A stretch of 64,000 nt of DNA from NCBI GenBank assembly GCA_037179385.1, contig CM074195.1, positions 12,437,887-12,501,886 on the forward strand, given 5' to 3'. This stretch comes from Holothuria scabra (Eukaryota; Echinodermata; Holothuroidea; Aspidochirotida; Holothuriidae). The translations under genes and the position numbers were made by a program. The notes below the pieces were generated by a model. The model did no database searches and was not told where the DNA came from. It saw only the letters and a list, made by a program, of their open reading frames with translations. Shown piece after piece: positions 24,052 through 59,935 of the stretch; position 1 is the first letter of the stretch, and every line of letters begins with the position of its first letter.

Positions 24052-24659
24052 AGGCATATTGTAATGGCTTTCAACCAGGGTCCCAGTGATATGACAAAAG
24101 TTCCAGACCATGTCCTCCAAATCCTGTAACAGTACCTTTTAATGAACTCAAGATACCTCATTTTAAAGTTTGGTAATTTTTAAATACCTCTACTTTTCCA
24201 CTGGGTAACAGTATGTTATGTAAAGTAGGCTACGCTCATTGCCTCAGTTTCTCTTTATTTCTTTGTAATTGAATGTCGATTTGTCCTTTGAATTAGATAC
24301 TGTTGGAATGTGTGGATGTCTTTTACTGTAGATCAAACACAACCCTACAAAATATGTACGGTACATCAGACAATGTTGCTAAATACTCCTATTCCTTGTC
24401 AACATCATGAAGAAATTAAATGCAATGTCAAATTACTTGAATGTGCCACGGTGACATCACAGATTTCCCCAAATGCACATTATCTTCAGAAAAATTGCAG
24501 TTCTTCGAAAATTGGCATCTTCTCAACGCAACCGGGATGATGCCATTGAGACGCAATTGTCGCCTTTTGAAAGAGGAAATTTTTCCGCACATTTTGAATG
24601 AAATGGATTTTGTCTCCGGAATATGTCTTTAAGTACTTTCCTGTTAAATATATAAGGAT

Positions 24660-24845
24660 GTAGAGTGTTTTCACGTTACGTCACAATTGGGAAACTACTT
24701 CCACTGCACGGGATAAATGAACACAGTTTTAGTGCGGTAGTCACACATGTGTTGTCAACGGCTTCTCAGCTAGCTACACTAAATGCGTATAGACGCTCAA
24801 AAGGGGGCGGAGCTTGTGACGTAGTAGGTGATACTCCTTAATAAT
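24660..24845. mobile_element. TIR element with CRE-like ends
   Basis: Left TAGAGTGTTTTCACGTTACG, right CTTGTGACGTAGTAGGTGAT. An inverted relative is at about 59770-59935. Shared inner sequence CTCAGCTAGCTACACTAAAT (and complement) confirms that they are copies of one element. Confidence 0.7.
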
Positions 24846-25089
24846 AAACTTCTGTTGAGGAGTTTTCGAGGGCATCCATTTCGTGAAGGATTTTTCTTAT
24901 CGAAGGTTTACATGTTTTTGGAATGAAAACATTTTAGAAGTACATTAATGAAATGGCACCAAGCCAATGAGAAAGAAAAATTGTGCAGGTGTCACTAAAG
25001 GAAGTGATTTTATTCAATGAAACGAAGAAACGTAAATACATGAATTTTTCAAAAATTTTGTCACTGTTAGTGTTTTCAAACTTTTCACA

Positions 25090-25775
25090 TTTGCTCCATC
25101 GAGGTGAGGTTGGTACTAGACACTTTATTCCAGGTGGACGAACACTCAGCTTTCCCGGATTTTTTTTTAACTATGAACACCAGTGTATCAGGAAGTAATT
25201 TGAGACGCGCAAAGCGCGCCGAAATTTCCCCTTTTTTAAACAAATATTTGAGAATATGGATCTTGTCTTTCATAAAATTTGGGATAGTGGGTTTTCTGAG
25301 GTTTCTGATTATTGAAGAATCTGCACTTTCTTTTGACAAATCTGAAATTGCAAGACGACTTAAGATCGTTGTTGGACTTTTTAGGATTTGTCGAAAGATT
25401 TTCTGCTTACACAAAATATTTCAAAATAAAGGAAAAATTTGGGATTTTGTGAGAAAAATTCATGAAAATAGCCTTTTAGTTGCAGGTGTCGCTTTTATGA
25501 TCAGGTGTCACATACTGGAAATTTCCGATTTTTTTCTTTTATTTCCAGAGCTCAGAAACTGATCTATTAGCTACTATTACTGTACTAGGAATTGTACTTT
25601 ACAAATAATTATCAATATGAAACTTGAATAGGAGAGAACTCGGAAATTTTATGAGAGAAAGGGCGGGAAAACCACACTGTAGTTGACTTGTGTCACAAAT
25701 GGCAAATTTCCGATTTTTCATTTTTTCAGAGCCGGGGGTGGGGCAATCGCTCCCTATCCCCTGTAGCTACTCCAC
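25090..25775. repeat. Dispersed repeat, partner at 51345-51775
   Basis: GATTATTGAAGAATCTGC, AAGATC and a GAGCC..GGGG..CCC closing segment occur in the same order at 51345-51775 in copy B intron 13. The 152-codon open frame at 25104-25562 lies in this repeat and shows no known domain; its counterpart is not open, so I do not call a gene. Confidence 0.55.
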
Positions 25776-26130
25776 TGCAGTGAATGGTTAACTGGATACC
25801 CAGGCTTATGATACAATAAGTCTGTCTTTAGTGTGTCATCTTCTTGTTAACGTAAAAAAAAAACTGTTGTCCAATTATTTTAACATTCAAGTGTGAGGAG
25901 TTTCGTACTGTGTTCATTATTGAGATTTGGTGTTGGTAAAAATATTATTGCACCTTTTCCTGCTATTACGAAACAAAATTTTCGGCGAGTTGAAAACTTG
26001 ACAATTTTGCAAGGAGATTTTACGGAACTGAGAATTTCCGAAAGTTATAGAGGGAGTTCTCAAAAGACAGTAGCAAATGGTGTACATAATAACTGATACT
26101 ATGGTCTTGACCAAGATTATATAGAGGAGA

Positions 26131-26337
26131 CTACAATCCGCGACAAAAGTAGTTGGAACAACAATCCCCGCTTCCCCGATTCAATGTTGCTAATCCGAGA
26201 TTTTCGGGAAAATTTTTCCAACTGACCAACATTGATTGGGGGGCAGGGGGGTTTATTGGCCGAGAGAAAGGAAGGGGTGAGAGAAGTTGGCTGACCAATT
26301 CCACTGTCTGTTCCAACACTTTTGTCGCGGATTGTAG
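26131..26337. mobile_element. Short MITE with near-perfect terminal inverted repeats
   Basis: Left CTACAATCCGCGACAAAAGT, right ACTTTTGTCGCGGATTGTAG, continuing inward as GTTGGAACA and TGTTCCAAC with a single extra base. 207 nt, with TA next to each end, suggesting a Tc1/mariner-type non-autonomous element. The high TIR identity suggests recent origin. Confidence 0.85.
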
Positions 26338-28885
26338 CAAGGTAAGATGTATGCACACGTCATTAAAGTCTTATAAAAAAGATCGTCAATAGTTATTGCG
26401 TCATCACACTCATTGTAGGGATCCTCGTCTGACCTGTATCCTACCTTAATTTGTAACGTTGAGTGCCTTTCTGTCATACTCTACCCAACATATTACAATG
26501 TTGTTTTGTGGGCTCGGCCCACTTTCTGTGAGTCCCCTTGGAACGCGTACCGTTAGACCAAGTTTCAATCCGGCCCTGATGAAGACAAACTTACCTGGTC
26601 AACATCAAGAGCCCTTTTGTCCAAATGTTTTCATATAATTTCCCCCTGTCATTATAACTTTTTGAAAGGTGTTTCCGAAACGGCTGAACATTATATCGGA
26701 CAGGGTGGCTCAATAGAAGTCAATTCTTTATTAATATCTCAACATTCGTTTAACGTCGCTTGTGATATCTTTGGGAACTAAGAGTTTCCATCAATAACCG
26801 TTAAGTCACGGGGCACGAAAATCACCTTTACTCTAACTAGGGTAGGTTTATCAGTCATTTTCACGTGATTCGGTGAACGATTAACTCACAAATCTCAGTG
26901 GAGTAATAAACAATAGAAGTGACGTCAGATGCGCTATCTCCAAAGTATAAGACTCCGACACTGCTATAATTATGGATCTAATAGTTTGACAAAGTATAAT
27001 CTCCATGCTATGATTTAAACAAGTTACTATTTATCTATATGTTGTATATATTAAAAAACTCCTTGATATATTGAAATACCTGGGGGTGGTGGAAATATAA
27101 TCTGACACCCACTCCCTTTCTAAAAATGCTTCCGTTAGCTTTCAAATTTTCACCCAACACCAACTTTTGCCACAGGGTACTATTATCCCCCCCCCCCTCC
27201 CACCCAACCTCCATCATTCATACAATCTCCGCTTCGGTTGCTAAGGGGTAAGCCGAGAGATTGGGGTTTTGGAGTGACACCGCAAGGTCTAACGGAAGTG
27301 TCACTTGACGATAATCACTGATTAATCATGGTGCAACGTATTGCTGGCCCCTCATGAGTACTCACCAGGGACTAACTTGACCACATGGGTTAGGAACATG
27401 TGGGGGCCGTAACCAATATTTGGAACCTGATTAAGTCGGGCAGCTACATTGTTTCAGAAGAGTGAAAACTAGACAGTTTATTGTGTGTACTACTACTTCC
27501 GGGGATGATTCAAGGAATCAAGCAAATTAACATGCAACCCTTAGAAAATGAACTCCTGTAAGTCCATGTGGGCGGACATAGACAGACATGAATGGGATGG
27601 GGGGGGGGGGTACCCACTAAATGTTTGTACATGCGAGTTTCAGATGTACATGTGGGAACTTCAAATATAGCCATGGAGATTGATTTGCGATAGGGAAAAC
27701 CTTGACATAAAAACCCTAAAAATTGGTATATGATATTCGGCAATCTGTTTCAGAACTTATTTCTAGCATTTTTAAACTCTTAAGGTATAGTGATGACATG
27801 GGCGGCTGGGTAGGGGTTGGGGCTGGAGCCAAGATAGACCGACCCCTTTTTGGATCTTTACTTGCTCAGACAGAAACAGCTCACTGCTTTGACATGGGGA
27901 ACCTTTTTAAGTCACATTAAAGTTTTTTAATCTTTCAATAAAGTGAAACTTTGTGCAAATATGTTAAGTTGGTTTCTTACCCTTACGCAGGATAGTTACG
28001 TTCAAGTCGTCATCAGACTTAGCCAGGATGTCGTTAGTCAATGTGCCAAAATTTGTAACAATAAATTTAGTTCACAGACCACACATTTACAAAGTCACAA
28101 ATTTTCTCTGATCTGAACTCTCTCTCTCTTTAAATGACATGCATATTAATTCACATATTTCTATGTCATTATCTATCAGTCTTAAAATAAACCCTCCTGA
28201 GGTTTTACAGAAGACAATTTCACTTAATTTACAGGAGCGAGGTAAAGGTTAAGAATTACTTAATTCATTAAAATCCCATCATAAAGGTCATTTGGAGAAG
28301 ACTGCGGAGTCTGCCAAATGTACAATTTCTGAGACCTGCAATCAGCGTTCCTTCAGTCATGACAGTATGGGGCCGCCCTCATTGGCCAAATCTTGTTTTA
28401 TCGGGCAGACACCGGTGCCTCAGTCAGGCAGAGATTATGCCCTGGGCGGGATCTGGAGTCGGCAAAAGTCCCCGCCACTTCAGAGAAATAGCCCACGGTC
28501 ATGCCTCCAGTGAATAGGTTTGGGAATTATTTCGCCCTGAAAGACTTTGCAAAGCCTACAATTGTTGGTTGACTGGTTCACGGTTTTCCTTTCGACGTAA
28601 TGTTCACAGGTAATAAAAGAATTGTTTTGTTTATGTAGATAAGAATTTACGTCACCGATATGAACTGTCAATAATAATTAGAATGCCAATTTTGTAATTA
28701 AACAACTTATAACGCACCGCAAAGCAAAGTTCAGGTCCAATCTCATTAAGAGCAATAACAAGTTAGGCTTTTGGATACAACCTTGAAGTATCTAGTCTCG
28801 AGCAATAGTCCCGCGCGTGTACGTTGGATATCATCAAAATAGCAAACTACGAAGACTACTTCGGACGGGTCATAAATTAGGAAAG

Positions 28886-52318
<23,433 letters not shown>

Positions 52319-52435
52319 AACGTCGATTATAATTGAATTAGTCAGGAAAAACAGATTGCTTAGTAGATTGCTTAAGTGCTAGTCAATTTTGATGAGTTTT
52401 TTTTTTTAAGGTAGACAAAAAATTTCTTAGGTATG

Positions 52436-52735
52436 TTTTTAAAGACATTTATTCATCACCCCACACAGTTTCAATTCTCTCAACCTACTTAGGCTAGTCT
52501 AACCCCTCCCACAGCTTCCTTAAATTCATGCAATCCAGACACAATGCTACTTCATTGCTTCAGGGCAAACAATGCCCCCAAAATTTAATCAGAACACTCT
52601 CAGTGCACGCTGTGTAACATGAGTTACTCGGGATCTTTTGAATTCAATGTCAATCAAAGAGCTGTGCCGATTATTAATTTTGGTAGACTCGGGATAAAAT
52701 TGTATTTTGGAATGACGAATGACTGCTTTTTAGTA
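52436..52735. mobile_element. MITE, family R1
   Basis: TTTAAAGACATTTATTCATC, CACACAGTTTCAATTCTC and right half CAATCAAAGAGCTGTGCCGA match 30592-30895. Ends are worn. Confidence 0.62.
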
Positions 52736-53202
52736 GATTTTAGTAGGTTTAGTAGTTTCGTTTCTTATATCTGTAGGCATAATGAATTGACGACACTCTG
52801 ACGTAATTTTGGAGGAATAGCAATGAAACAGGAGGTCGTACCGGTTTGCTGCTAGCAGTAGAATTTTATCCCACGTGTGTATAGGCTTACGTATATCACA
52901 TTAGGGGATCAATCAGCTGTTGGCACATCATCATATTCTGTGCACAGCATAAGGTCTAAAGGTGACAAAAAATAAACGAAATCTCATTTGTCACCGTAGA
53001 GAGAGAAAAAGCTACATCGTCTTTCTCTTCCCTTTTCGCTTCTCCCTTAATTAACAAATTTCGCCAAAAAATAAACTGAAGCTTTCACCTGAAAATTTGC
53101 CGAAGATACCAATTTCACTGGGTCACATAGCTTCAAATCTATGTTAATTAATCCTATTAAGCAATCGAAACAACTGCTGGAATCGATGTCATTAATTGTT
53201 AA

Positions 53203-53510
53203 CTTAAAGGCATATTTTCATCATCCCAAACAGTTCCAATTCTCCCAACCTATTTACTTCTAGCCCCTCCCACATTTATTTAAAACTCATCTTTATCCAG
53301 ACACAATCCTAGTTTACTGCTTCATGGCTTGTCCCAGTGGCCATACAAGTCCATAATGTGCAATCAAGACACTCTTAGTGCCCATGCTGTGTAATTCAAG
53401 TATGATGCATTGTTTGAATGTGATGCCAATCAAAGAGCTGTACCAATTGAGAGTTTTGATATATGTATACTGAAACTGTAGTTTGGGGTGACGAAAGACT
53501 GCCTTCAAGA
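53203..53510. mobile_element. MITE, family R1
   Basis: TTAA then AGGCATATTTTCATCATCCC; CAGTTCCAATTCTCCCAACC, CAATCAAAGAGCTGTACCAA; right end GTAGTTTGGGGTGACGAA. 470 nt from the preceding R1 copy in the same orientation. Confidence 0.68.
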
Positions 53511-54009
53511 AGGTCAGCGGGAGAGAAAGAAGTCCAGAAGTCTGAAGGCCGTGAGGTTGGTCGTTAAGTGTTGTCTTTCAATGGGCGTTATAGCTTCTTT
53601 GGGAAGCAGTTTCAAGTTTGGTTTCGCCGAGAGGGTCTGGAGGACTTTAGAAAAAGAGAAGGAAGTCCAGAAGTAGAGTGTATTATTTTATTCAAATTTA
53701 GGTAACTGTCATTGTAGATAAGCTGCCAATTTATGACGTTCCTTAAATCTTACGTTCCATGGATGCTCCTCCCAAAAGGATAATAGTACCTTTCCCGATC
53801 AATCGACGTTATGTAGGTTTTTTGAAATTTTTGGAAGCTGCAGACATTTATAAATGATATCATAGTACAGTTATTAGCTTTTAAATTTTGCAGAAAGTAT
53901 GACGTCACAGAACAGAGGGCGCGTCCTTAAATGGATGCAAGCGAAAGTCATTGCAACTTTCACCAACATATATATGCATTTCGTCACTACAGCTACATCG
54001 ACGTCACTA

Positions 54010-55353
54010 CACTGTTAAAAAATTTCTCTGTAAATTTACATAATTTTTATGGCAAATTTTTTTCCAACCAAATAATGTTTTTTTTTACAGCCAGACTGTA
54101 ATCATGAAAAAACATTTAGGGTTTGTTTTTTCTTTACAGTTTTTGCATGTAAATTATTTTACAAAAGTCTACTGTAAAATCGAATTACAGAATCGTTCTG
54201 TTTTGTTTACCTTAATTTTATGTGAATTTACAGCCTACTGTTTTCATTCCCGACGTTTTAATATTTATTATAATATCGCTTTTTTACCTTTCATATGTTA
54301 TTACGTAACATATACTTCACCATTACGTAGATCAGGTATTTGCTTATCAACGTAATGTGTCGTTACGAAGTTGTTTTCAATCGAAACACATTGAGGATGC
54401 TTTGTTGTCATATTGTTGTCAAGTAGACTGCTATCTCTAGGAACTTTGTAGTTGGAAAGTCACATTTTTTGTACAATATAATAATTGTTTTTAAAATAAA
54501 TGTGACAAAGAATGGAAATACATTGGTTGCAAACATTTCCAGACAAGATAAACAATAAGTTTATCACTTTCTGATTAAAAAACGCCAAAGAAGATATTAT
54601 TCAAAGCAACAACAATCCTTTTGTTAGGAAAATACCTACAAAATAAGCTCCACCCATTTATGCAAAATGAGATTTACGTCATAAAGTGGTAAATTTACAG
54701 ACTCTTTCAAGTAAATTTGTGAAACGTTTTTAATTTGCTCCGATCAAGTGCATGAGCGCCTGTGGCGATGAGCTGACATCAGTATACCAATTGTCAGTGC
54801 TCTGAAATTAGGGCCTTACAATTTCTTTTTACTTAAAAATGTGTGACAAAAAACCAGTTGTATGATATTTATAACTAAGAACGTAATAACTAAGTATGCT
54901 TTTATAATAAATGTAAGTTAATTTTCAAATAGGGCCATAAATTTGCCATTTTTTTTTTTAAACTGAAACTTCGCAGAACGATGCATGTTATATACTGAAA
55001 ATTTTCTGGCTATTTCTTATTTGTTTTTTGGGGCTTATTTTTGTTTCTTTTTCAGCTTAAAAACAAAATGAATGTTTGTTAAATGACAGTATATTTATGT
55101 GAAATCAGAAAAATACAAAATACTGTTAAAATTTCTGTAAATTTACAGAAAAAGTTTTTACAAAGCAGTAAAATTTGGTTTAAAAAGCAGACAGAAATGT
55201 TTTTTCAAATAAACAGAAAATACATGTTAAACAACCTTTTTTATTGTAGCAATACAAAGTGTCTGTAAAGATACAGGAAATCTTTATTAAAAGTAAAATA
55301 CAAAAAGTTTAAGTTAAAAAAAGTCTGTAAATTTACAGAAATTTTTAACAGTG
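54010..55353. mobile_element. 1.34-kb CACTG-ended transposon, copy 1
   Basis: Left CACTGTTAAAAAATTTCTCT, right AGAAATTTTTAACAGTG, flanked by TA on both sides (54008-54009 and 55354-55355). Ends and interior are rich in the palindrome CTGTAAATTTACAG. No transposase frame. CACTG ends with a 2-nt target duplication fit a non-autonomous EnSpm/CACTA-like or Tc1-like element; superfamily uncertain. Confidence 0.85.
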
Positions 55354-56345
55354 TATATATAAATTTGGATGTAAAACAAGGACTCATACATATTACTCCC
55401 GGCGTAGAATCAACAGGAGCATGTAAAAGAATTAGAGAATACACGACAGGTGCATAGACAGATGGATCAGGTTTTTGTATTTTTGGTAGAAACTGCAAGG
55501 ATGTTCACTTACCTTATAGAGGGCGCTTTCTGTAAAGTTGCGTCACGTGCAGATGCTCTACAAGGAATCTGAACAATAGTTGTAGAATTTTATCGATAAT
55601 GTAGTTACATATTTTGGAAAATTGCTTCATGTTACAATAAATAGATTTAAGAATTAAATTGCCGCAAGTTTGCAAGCAATCTGTAGTATCAATTATAACA
55701 AATAATATATGATTTTTTTTATTTTGTATTTCTTTTTTTTAAATGGTTGTTACAACTAGCGATACTCTCCGCAACTGTCCAGATTGATACTTTATGACTC
55801 AGAAGGCACTTTCCACTAGATTAAATAAATGTTATACATTGCATGTGCGAGAACAATGGAACTTACTAGATATAGTACATTACAATGGCACGACATGGCA
55901 TTAGTGTCTCTGTTTACCACATCTTTGAGTGACCGCCCCTCCCCTAAAGAAAAAGGACAATACCTTCATTAGCGAAATTTTAATGGTAAATTGTAATTTC
56001 CAGTTTCTTCGTTCCTTAAAATGTGTAGTTAGAACGACAAGGTCATTGATTTTTTCTTAAAAAGAGGGAAAGGGCATTCCCTCATTTTCAAAATTACTGT
56101 ACGAAAAAGTCAAAATCAATGGGCGACGTTTCAAATTTGGATGACATGACCATTACCCCCGCCTTGATCCGGCACATGAAAAATATACAGCATTTCTTGA
56201 AATTTCACAAGGAGACCATTTTTGTTTTGTGGTTAAAAAATACACCGCATCCCACTTTACAGCCCTAGCTTCTTATGCATTTTGGGGGATTGGTCGGAGG
56301 TTATATTGAAATACATTTTAAGCGCCCAAAATGTAATAAGTTCAG

Positions 56346-56485
56346 CAGTGGCGGAGCGTCCATGGGTCGCCTTCTGACAAACCAAAATTGTCTGTCGGCC
56401 CTTTTAAGGTTTTTCAAATAATGCTTTAATATGCCCCTGTATTCCATTCTCGCCTCCTCTGACCCAAATCCTAGCTCCGCCACTG
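56346..56485. mobile_element. 140-nt hAT-like MITE
   Basis: CAGTGGCGGAGC at left, GCTCCGCCACTG at right, 12 of 12 inverted. Flanking octamers AAGTTCAG and AAGTACAC agree at 6 of 8, compatible with an 8-nt hAT target duplication. Confidence 0.78.
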
Positions 56486-57399
56486 AAGTACACTGCTTCT
56501 TTGAACTTGTCCAGATCCCTGAAGTGTTTTATTAGTGAGCCCAACTCAGCTGGGCCTTGGAGACATGGGTTTTATCCAGCTTTTACCTGTAGCACTGGCA
56601 TAAAAGTTATTTCATTCCATCTCCTTTATCTTTGATATTTTGCAAAAGGAATTACCGAAGTCTAACTAAGTATGTCTGAACAAGATCACCGTAAGCCATA
56701 ACAAATCGTGAACCTTCTGGTTCTTGGAGCTTCCTTTTTAGAAGTAACCTCAGCCATGTTCCCTAAATCTTGTAAAAGATCTAAGAAGTATTTGGTGTGA
56801 TAAAGAAAATCTGTAGCCCAAATATTGGTTTTCCTTGTGTAACGAGGTCTTTAGATATCGCCTCTGAGTCACTAGCTAACTGATTTAACAGATCGAGTCA
56901 TCTGGTCATACTGCTCCATGAGTGCAAATACTCTCCCACTCGGTAATCTTTTCGAAGTCGTAGGAGATAGCAAGGAGTCAAAAGAGCTCGCGGACGTCGG
57001 GTCGCTAAGCGGACAACAAGCGCAAGTAAGCAGCCTTGGTGTCCAGAATTTTTTCCGAAGTGCGATTAAAGGGTACCTGTTAGGAACATATGAGTGATTT
57101 GGTAGGTTTAGATATAGACCTTATGTGACGTCACTACCGATGTCATTTTGAACGAATAATAATGTTTAAGTGGCTGCACCACTGGTCTTCCTATAGGACA
57201 ATATAGATCGGTATTACAGGCAGCACGAAGTAGAATTCGCCCAATGTGTCTATAGACGGGACCATTTATAGCCTGACCCCAAAAAATTGCAACAAAAGGT
57301 CCTTAAATGGTTTTCTATGCTTTTGGATGTAGTGAATAAAAGGAAAAAAAATTAAACAAATTCGGAGCACGGAAAAGGTGGTTTTATTAGAAAATTCAA

Positions 57400-58072
57400 A
57401 ATGGCCGTTGGCCGCCATTTTGAAAATGAGAAAGTGTTAAATAACTGTCGCCAGATGAACTGGAGAGATGCTGAAACTGTTGATTCCAACTATTTCTAAC
57501 ATGATAAATGCACTGGAGTAAACCTGATGTACCTTCGGCATCATTTCAACACCCAAATCCAAGATGGCGGCTGCCGGCCATTTTGAAAATGATAAAATGT
57601 TATATAACTAGCACCAGATGAGTTAGAGTGATGAATAAAGTGTCGATTCTGACAATTTCTTACATGAAAAATTCACTGAAGTAAGCCTGATGTAGCTTTG
57701 GTATCATTCCAACCCCTTAATCCAAGATACATGCAACTGTCCGCCATTTTGAAAATGATAAAATGTTATATAACTGGCACCAGATGAACTGGAGTGATGA
57801 GAAAATGTCGATTTTAACTATATCTAACATGGTAAATGCACTGGAGGAAACTTGATATACCTGTTTGGTATCATTCCAACACCTAGATCCAAGATGGCGG
57901 CTGCCCGCCATTTTAAATGTAACTGGCACTTGATGAATTGGAGTGATGAATAAAGTATCGATTTTGACTACATCTAATATGGTGGCAAATTCACTGGAGT
58001 AAACCTGATGTAGCTTTGGTATCAATCATTTAACTCCTAAATCCAAGATAGCAGCTGTCCGCCATTTTGAAA
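57400..58072. repeat. About 160-bp satellite with AAGATGGCGGC and CCGCCATTTTG
   Basis: The anchor CGCCATTTT occurs near 57414, 57575, 57742, 57906 and 58060, giving periods of about 154-167. Each unit has CACCAGATGAACTGGAGTGATG, CACTGGAGTAAACCTGATGT-like and TCCAAGATGGCGGCTG segments. AAGATGGCGGC resembles the YY1 site of vertebrates. Units differ by 10-25 percent. Confidence 0.85.
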
Positions 58073-58400
58073 AAAAAAATAAAGTGTGGTATCTTTATAG
58101 CTACAGTGTGCTGGTTAAACTCCACACTTAACAGTGTCAAATTTCTACTACGTCTCAGATGATCAATTTGCTCGAGTGAGTTTCAAGAAGAAGCAGCCCT
58201 CCTCATCTGCATGGATTACTGCATTGGTTACTATAAACTGTCAGTTTAAAGACGCTGTCAGTTTAGTAAATAAAATTAATAAAATTCATGCCTCAATTTA
58301 ATTTACACGGAGGCGTCCTACAAATCGGCTACATATTTAGACCTCACTATATTGATATTCAAATTCATGAACTTTGAAACCCAAAGGCGGCTGAACACCA

Positions 58401-59650
58401 CACTGTTAAAAATTTCTCTGTAAATTTACATAATTTTTATGGCAAATTTTTTTCCAACCAAATAATGTTTTTTTTACAGCCAGACTGTAATCATGAAAAA
58501 ACATTAAGTGTTTGTTTTTTCTTTACAGTTTTTGCATGTAAATTAGTTTACAAATGTCTACTGTAAAATCGAATTACAGAATTGTTCTGTTTTTTGTTTT
58601 TTTTACCTTAATTTTATGTGAATTTACAGCCTACTGTTTTCATTCTCGGCGTTTAAATATTTATTATAATATCGCTTTTTTTCCTTTCATATGTTATTAC
58701 GTAACATACACTTCACCATTACGTAGATCAGGTATTTGCTTATCAACGTAATGTGTCGTTACGAAGTTGTTTTCAATCAAAACACAATGAGGATGCTTTG
58801 TTGTCATATTATTGTCAAGTAGACTGCTATCTCTAGGAACTTTGTAATTGGAAAGTCACATTTTTTGTACAATATAATAATTGTTTTTAAAATAAATATG
58901 ACAAAGAATGCAAATACATTGGTTGCAAACATTTCCAGACAAGGTAAACAATAAGTTTATCACTTCCTGATTAAAAAACGCCAAAAAAGATATTATTCAA
59001 AGCAACAGCAATCCTTTTGTTAGGAAAATGCCTACAAAATAAGCTCCACCCATTTATGCAAAATGAGATATACGTCATAAAGTGGTAAATTTACAGACTC
59101 TTTCAAGTAAATTTGTGAAACGTTTTTAATTCGATCAAGTGCATGAGCGCCTGTGGCGATGAGTTGACATCAGTATACCAACTGTCAGTATAATAAATGT
59201 AAGTTAATTTTCAAATAGGGCCATAAATTTGCCAAAAATGTTTTCTTTTTTAACTGAAACTTCGCAGAACGATGCATGTTATATATTGAAAATTTTCTGG
59301 CTATTTCTTATTTGTTTGTTTGTTTGGGCTTATTTTTGTTTCTTTTTCAGCTTAAAAACAAAATGAATGTTTGTTAAATCACAGTATATTTATGTGAAAT
59401 CAGAAAAATACAAAATACTGTTAAAATTTCTGTAAATTTACAGAAAAAGTTTTTACAAAGCAGTAAAATTTGGTTAAAAAAGCAGACAGAAATGGTTTTT
59501 CAAATAAACAGAAAATACATGTTAAACAACCTTTTTTTATTGTAGCAATACAAAGTGTCTGTAAAGATACAGAAAATCTCTATTAAAAGTAAAATACAAA
59601 AAGTTTAAGTTAAAAAAAAGTCTGTAAATTTACAGAAATTTTTAACAGTG
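58401..59650. mobile_element. CACTG-ended transposon, copy 2
   Basis: 1250 nt; ends as in copy 1, flanked by CA on both sides (58399-58400 and 59651-59652). Highly similar to 54010-55353 throughout, but lacks about 105 nt (copy 1 54799-54902). Different 2-nt flanks show separate insertions, not a segmental duplication. Confidence 0.87.
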
Positions 59651-59769
59651 CAGAGTCTACACAAAGCCAACAGAAACCTTTCAAATTGATAGTACTTCCG
59701 CTCACCCACTCGCCACATTTAAAGGCATTTGCATGATGTTGGCGCTCCTCTTTGATAGTCTTCAGCCTC

Positions 59770-59935
59770 GTCCTATAGAGTGATCTCACCTACGTCACAA
59801 GTCTCGCCCCTTTTGACGGGCATACGCATTTAGTGTAGCTAGCTGAGAAGCAGCTGACGACCCACAGTGAGAGTGTTTTGTGCCGGCAGTGGGCGTGGTT
59901 TCCCAGTTGTGACGTAACGTGAAAGCACTCTATAA
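59770..59935. mobile_element. TIR element with CRE-like ends (inverted copy)
   Basis: Left ATCTCACCTACGTCACAAGT, right TTGTGACGTAACGTGAAAGC; inner ATTTAGTGTAGCTAGCTGAG. Inverted relative of 24660-24845. Confidence 0.7.

Larger units (their letters stand above)
22702..28885. other. Spacer between copies A and B, no gene recognised
   Basis: Contains a microsatellite, two MITEs, a CRE-rich TIR element and a dispersed repeat (listed separately). The stretch 26340-28885 has C-runs near 27190 and G-runs near 27600, otherwise ordinary AT-rich DNA. Open frames up to 152 codons overlap repeats and lack recognisable domains. Confidence 0.55.
55356..58400. other. Spacer between the two CACTG elements
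   Basis: Apart from a small hAT-like MITE and a 160-bp satellite (listed), no gene recognised. Several TGACGTCA-type sequences near 57120. Confidence 0.55.

Noticed and set aside
25104..25562. 152-codon open frame
   Set aside because: Lies in a dispersed repeat whose partner at 51345-51775 is not open; no domain, no splice context.
28817..28885. More upstream ATG for copy B
   Set aside because: It would place a polar leader before the signal peptide, and copies A and C start at the equivalent of 28886.
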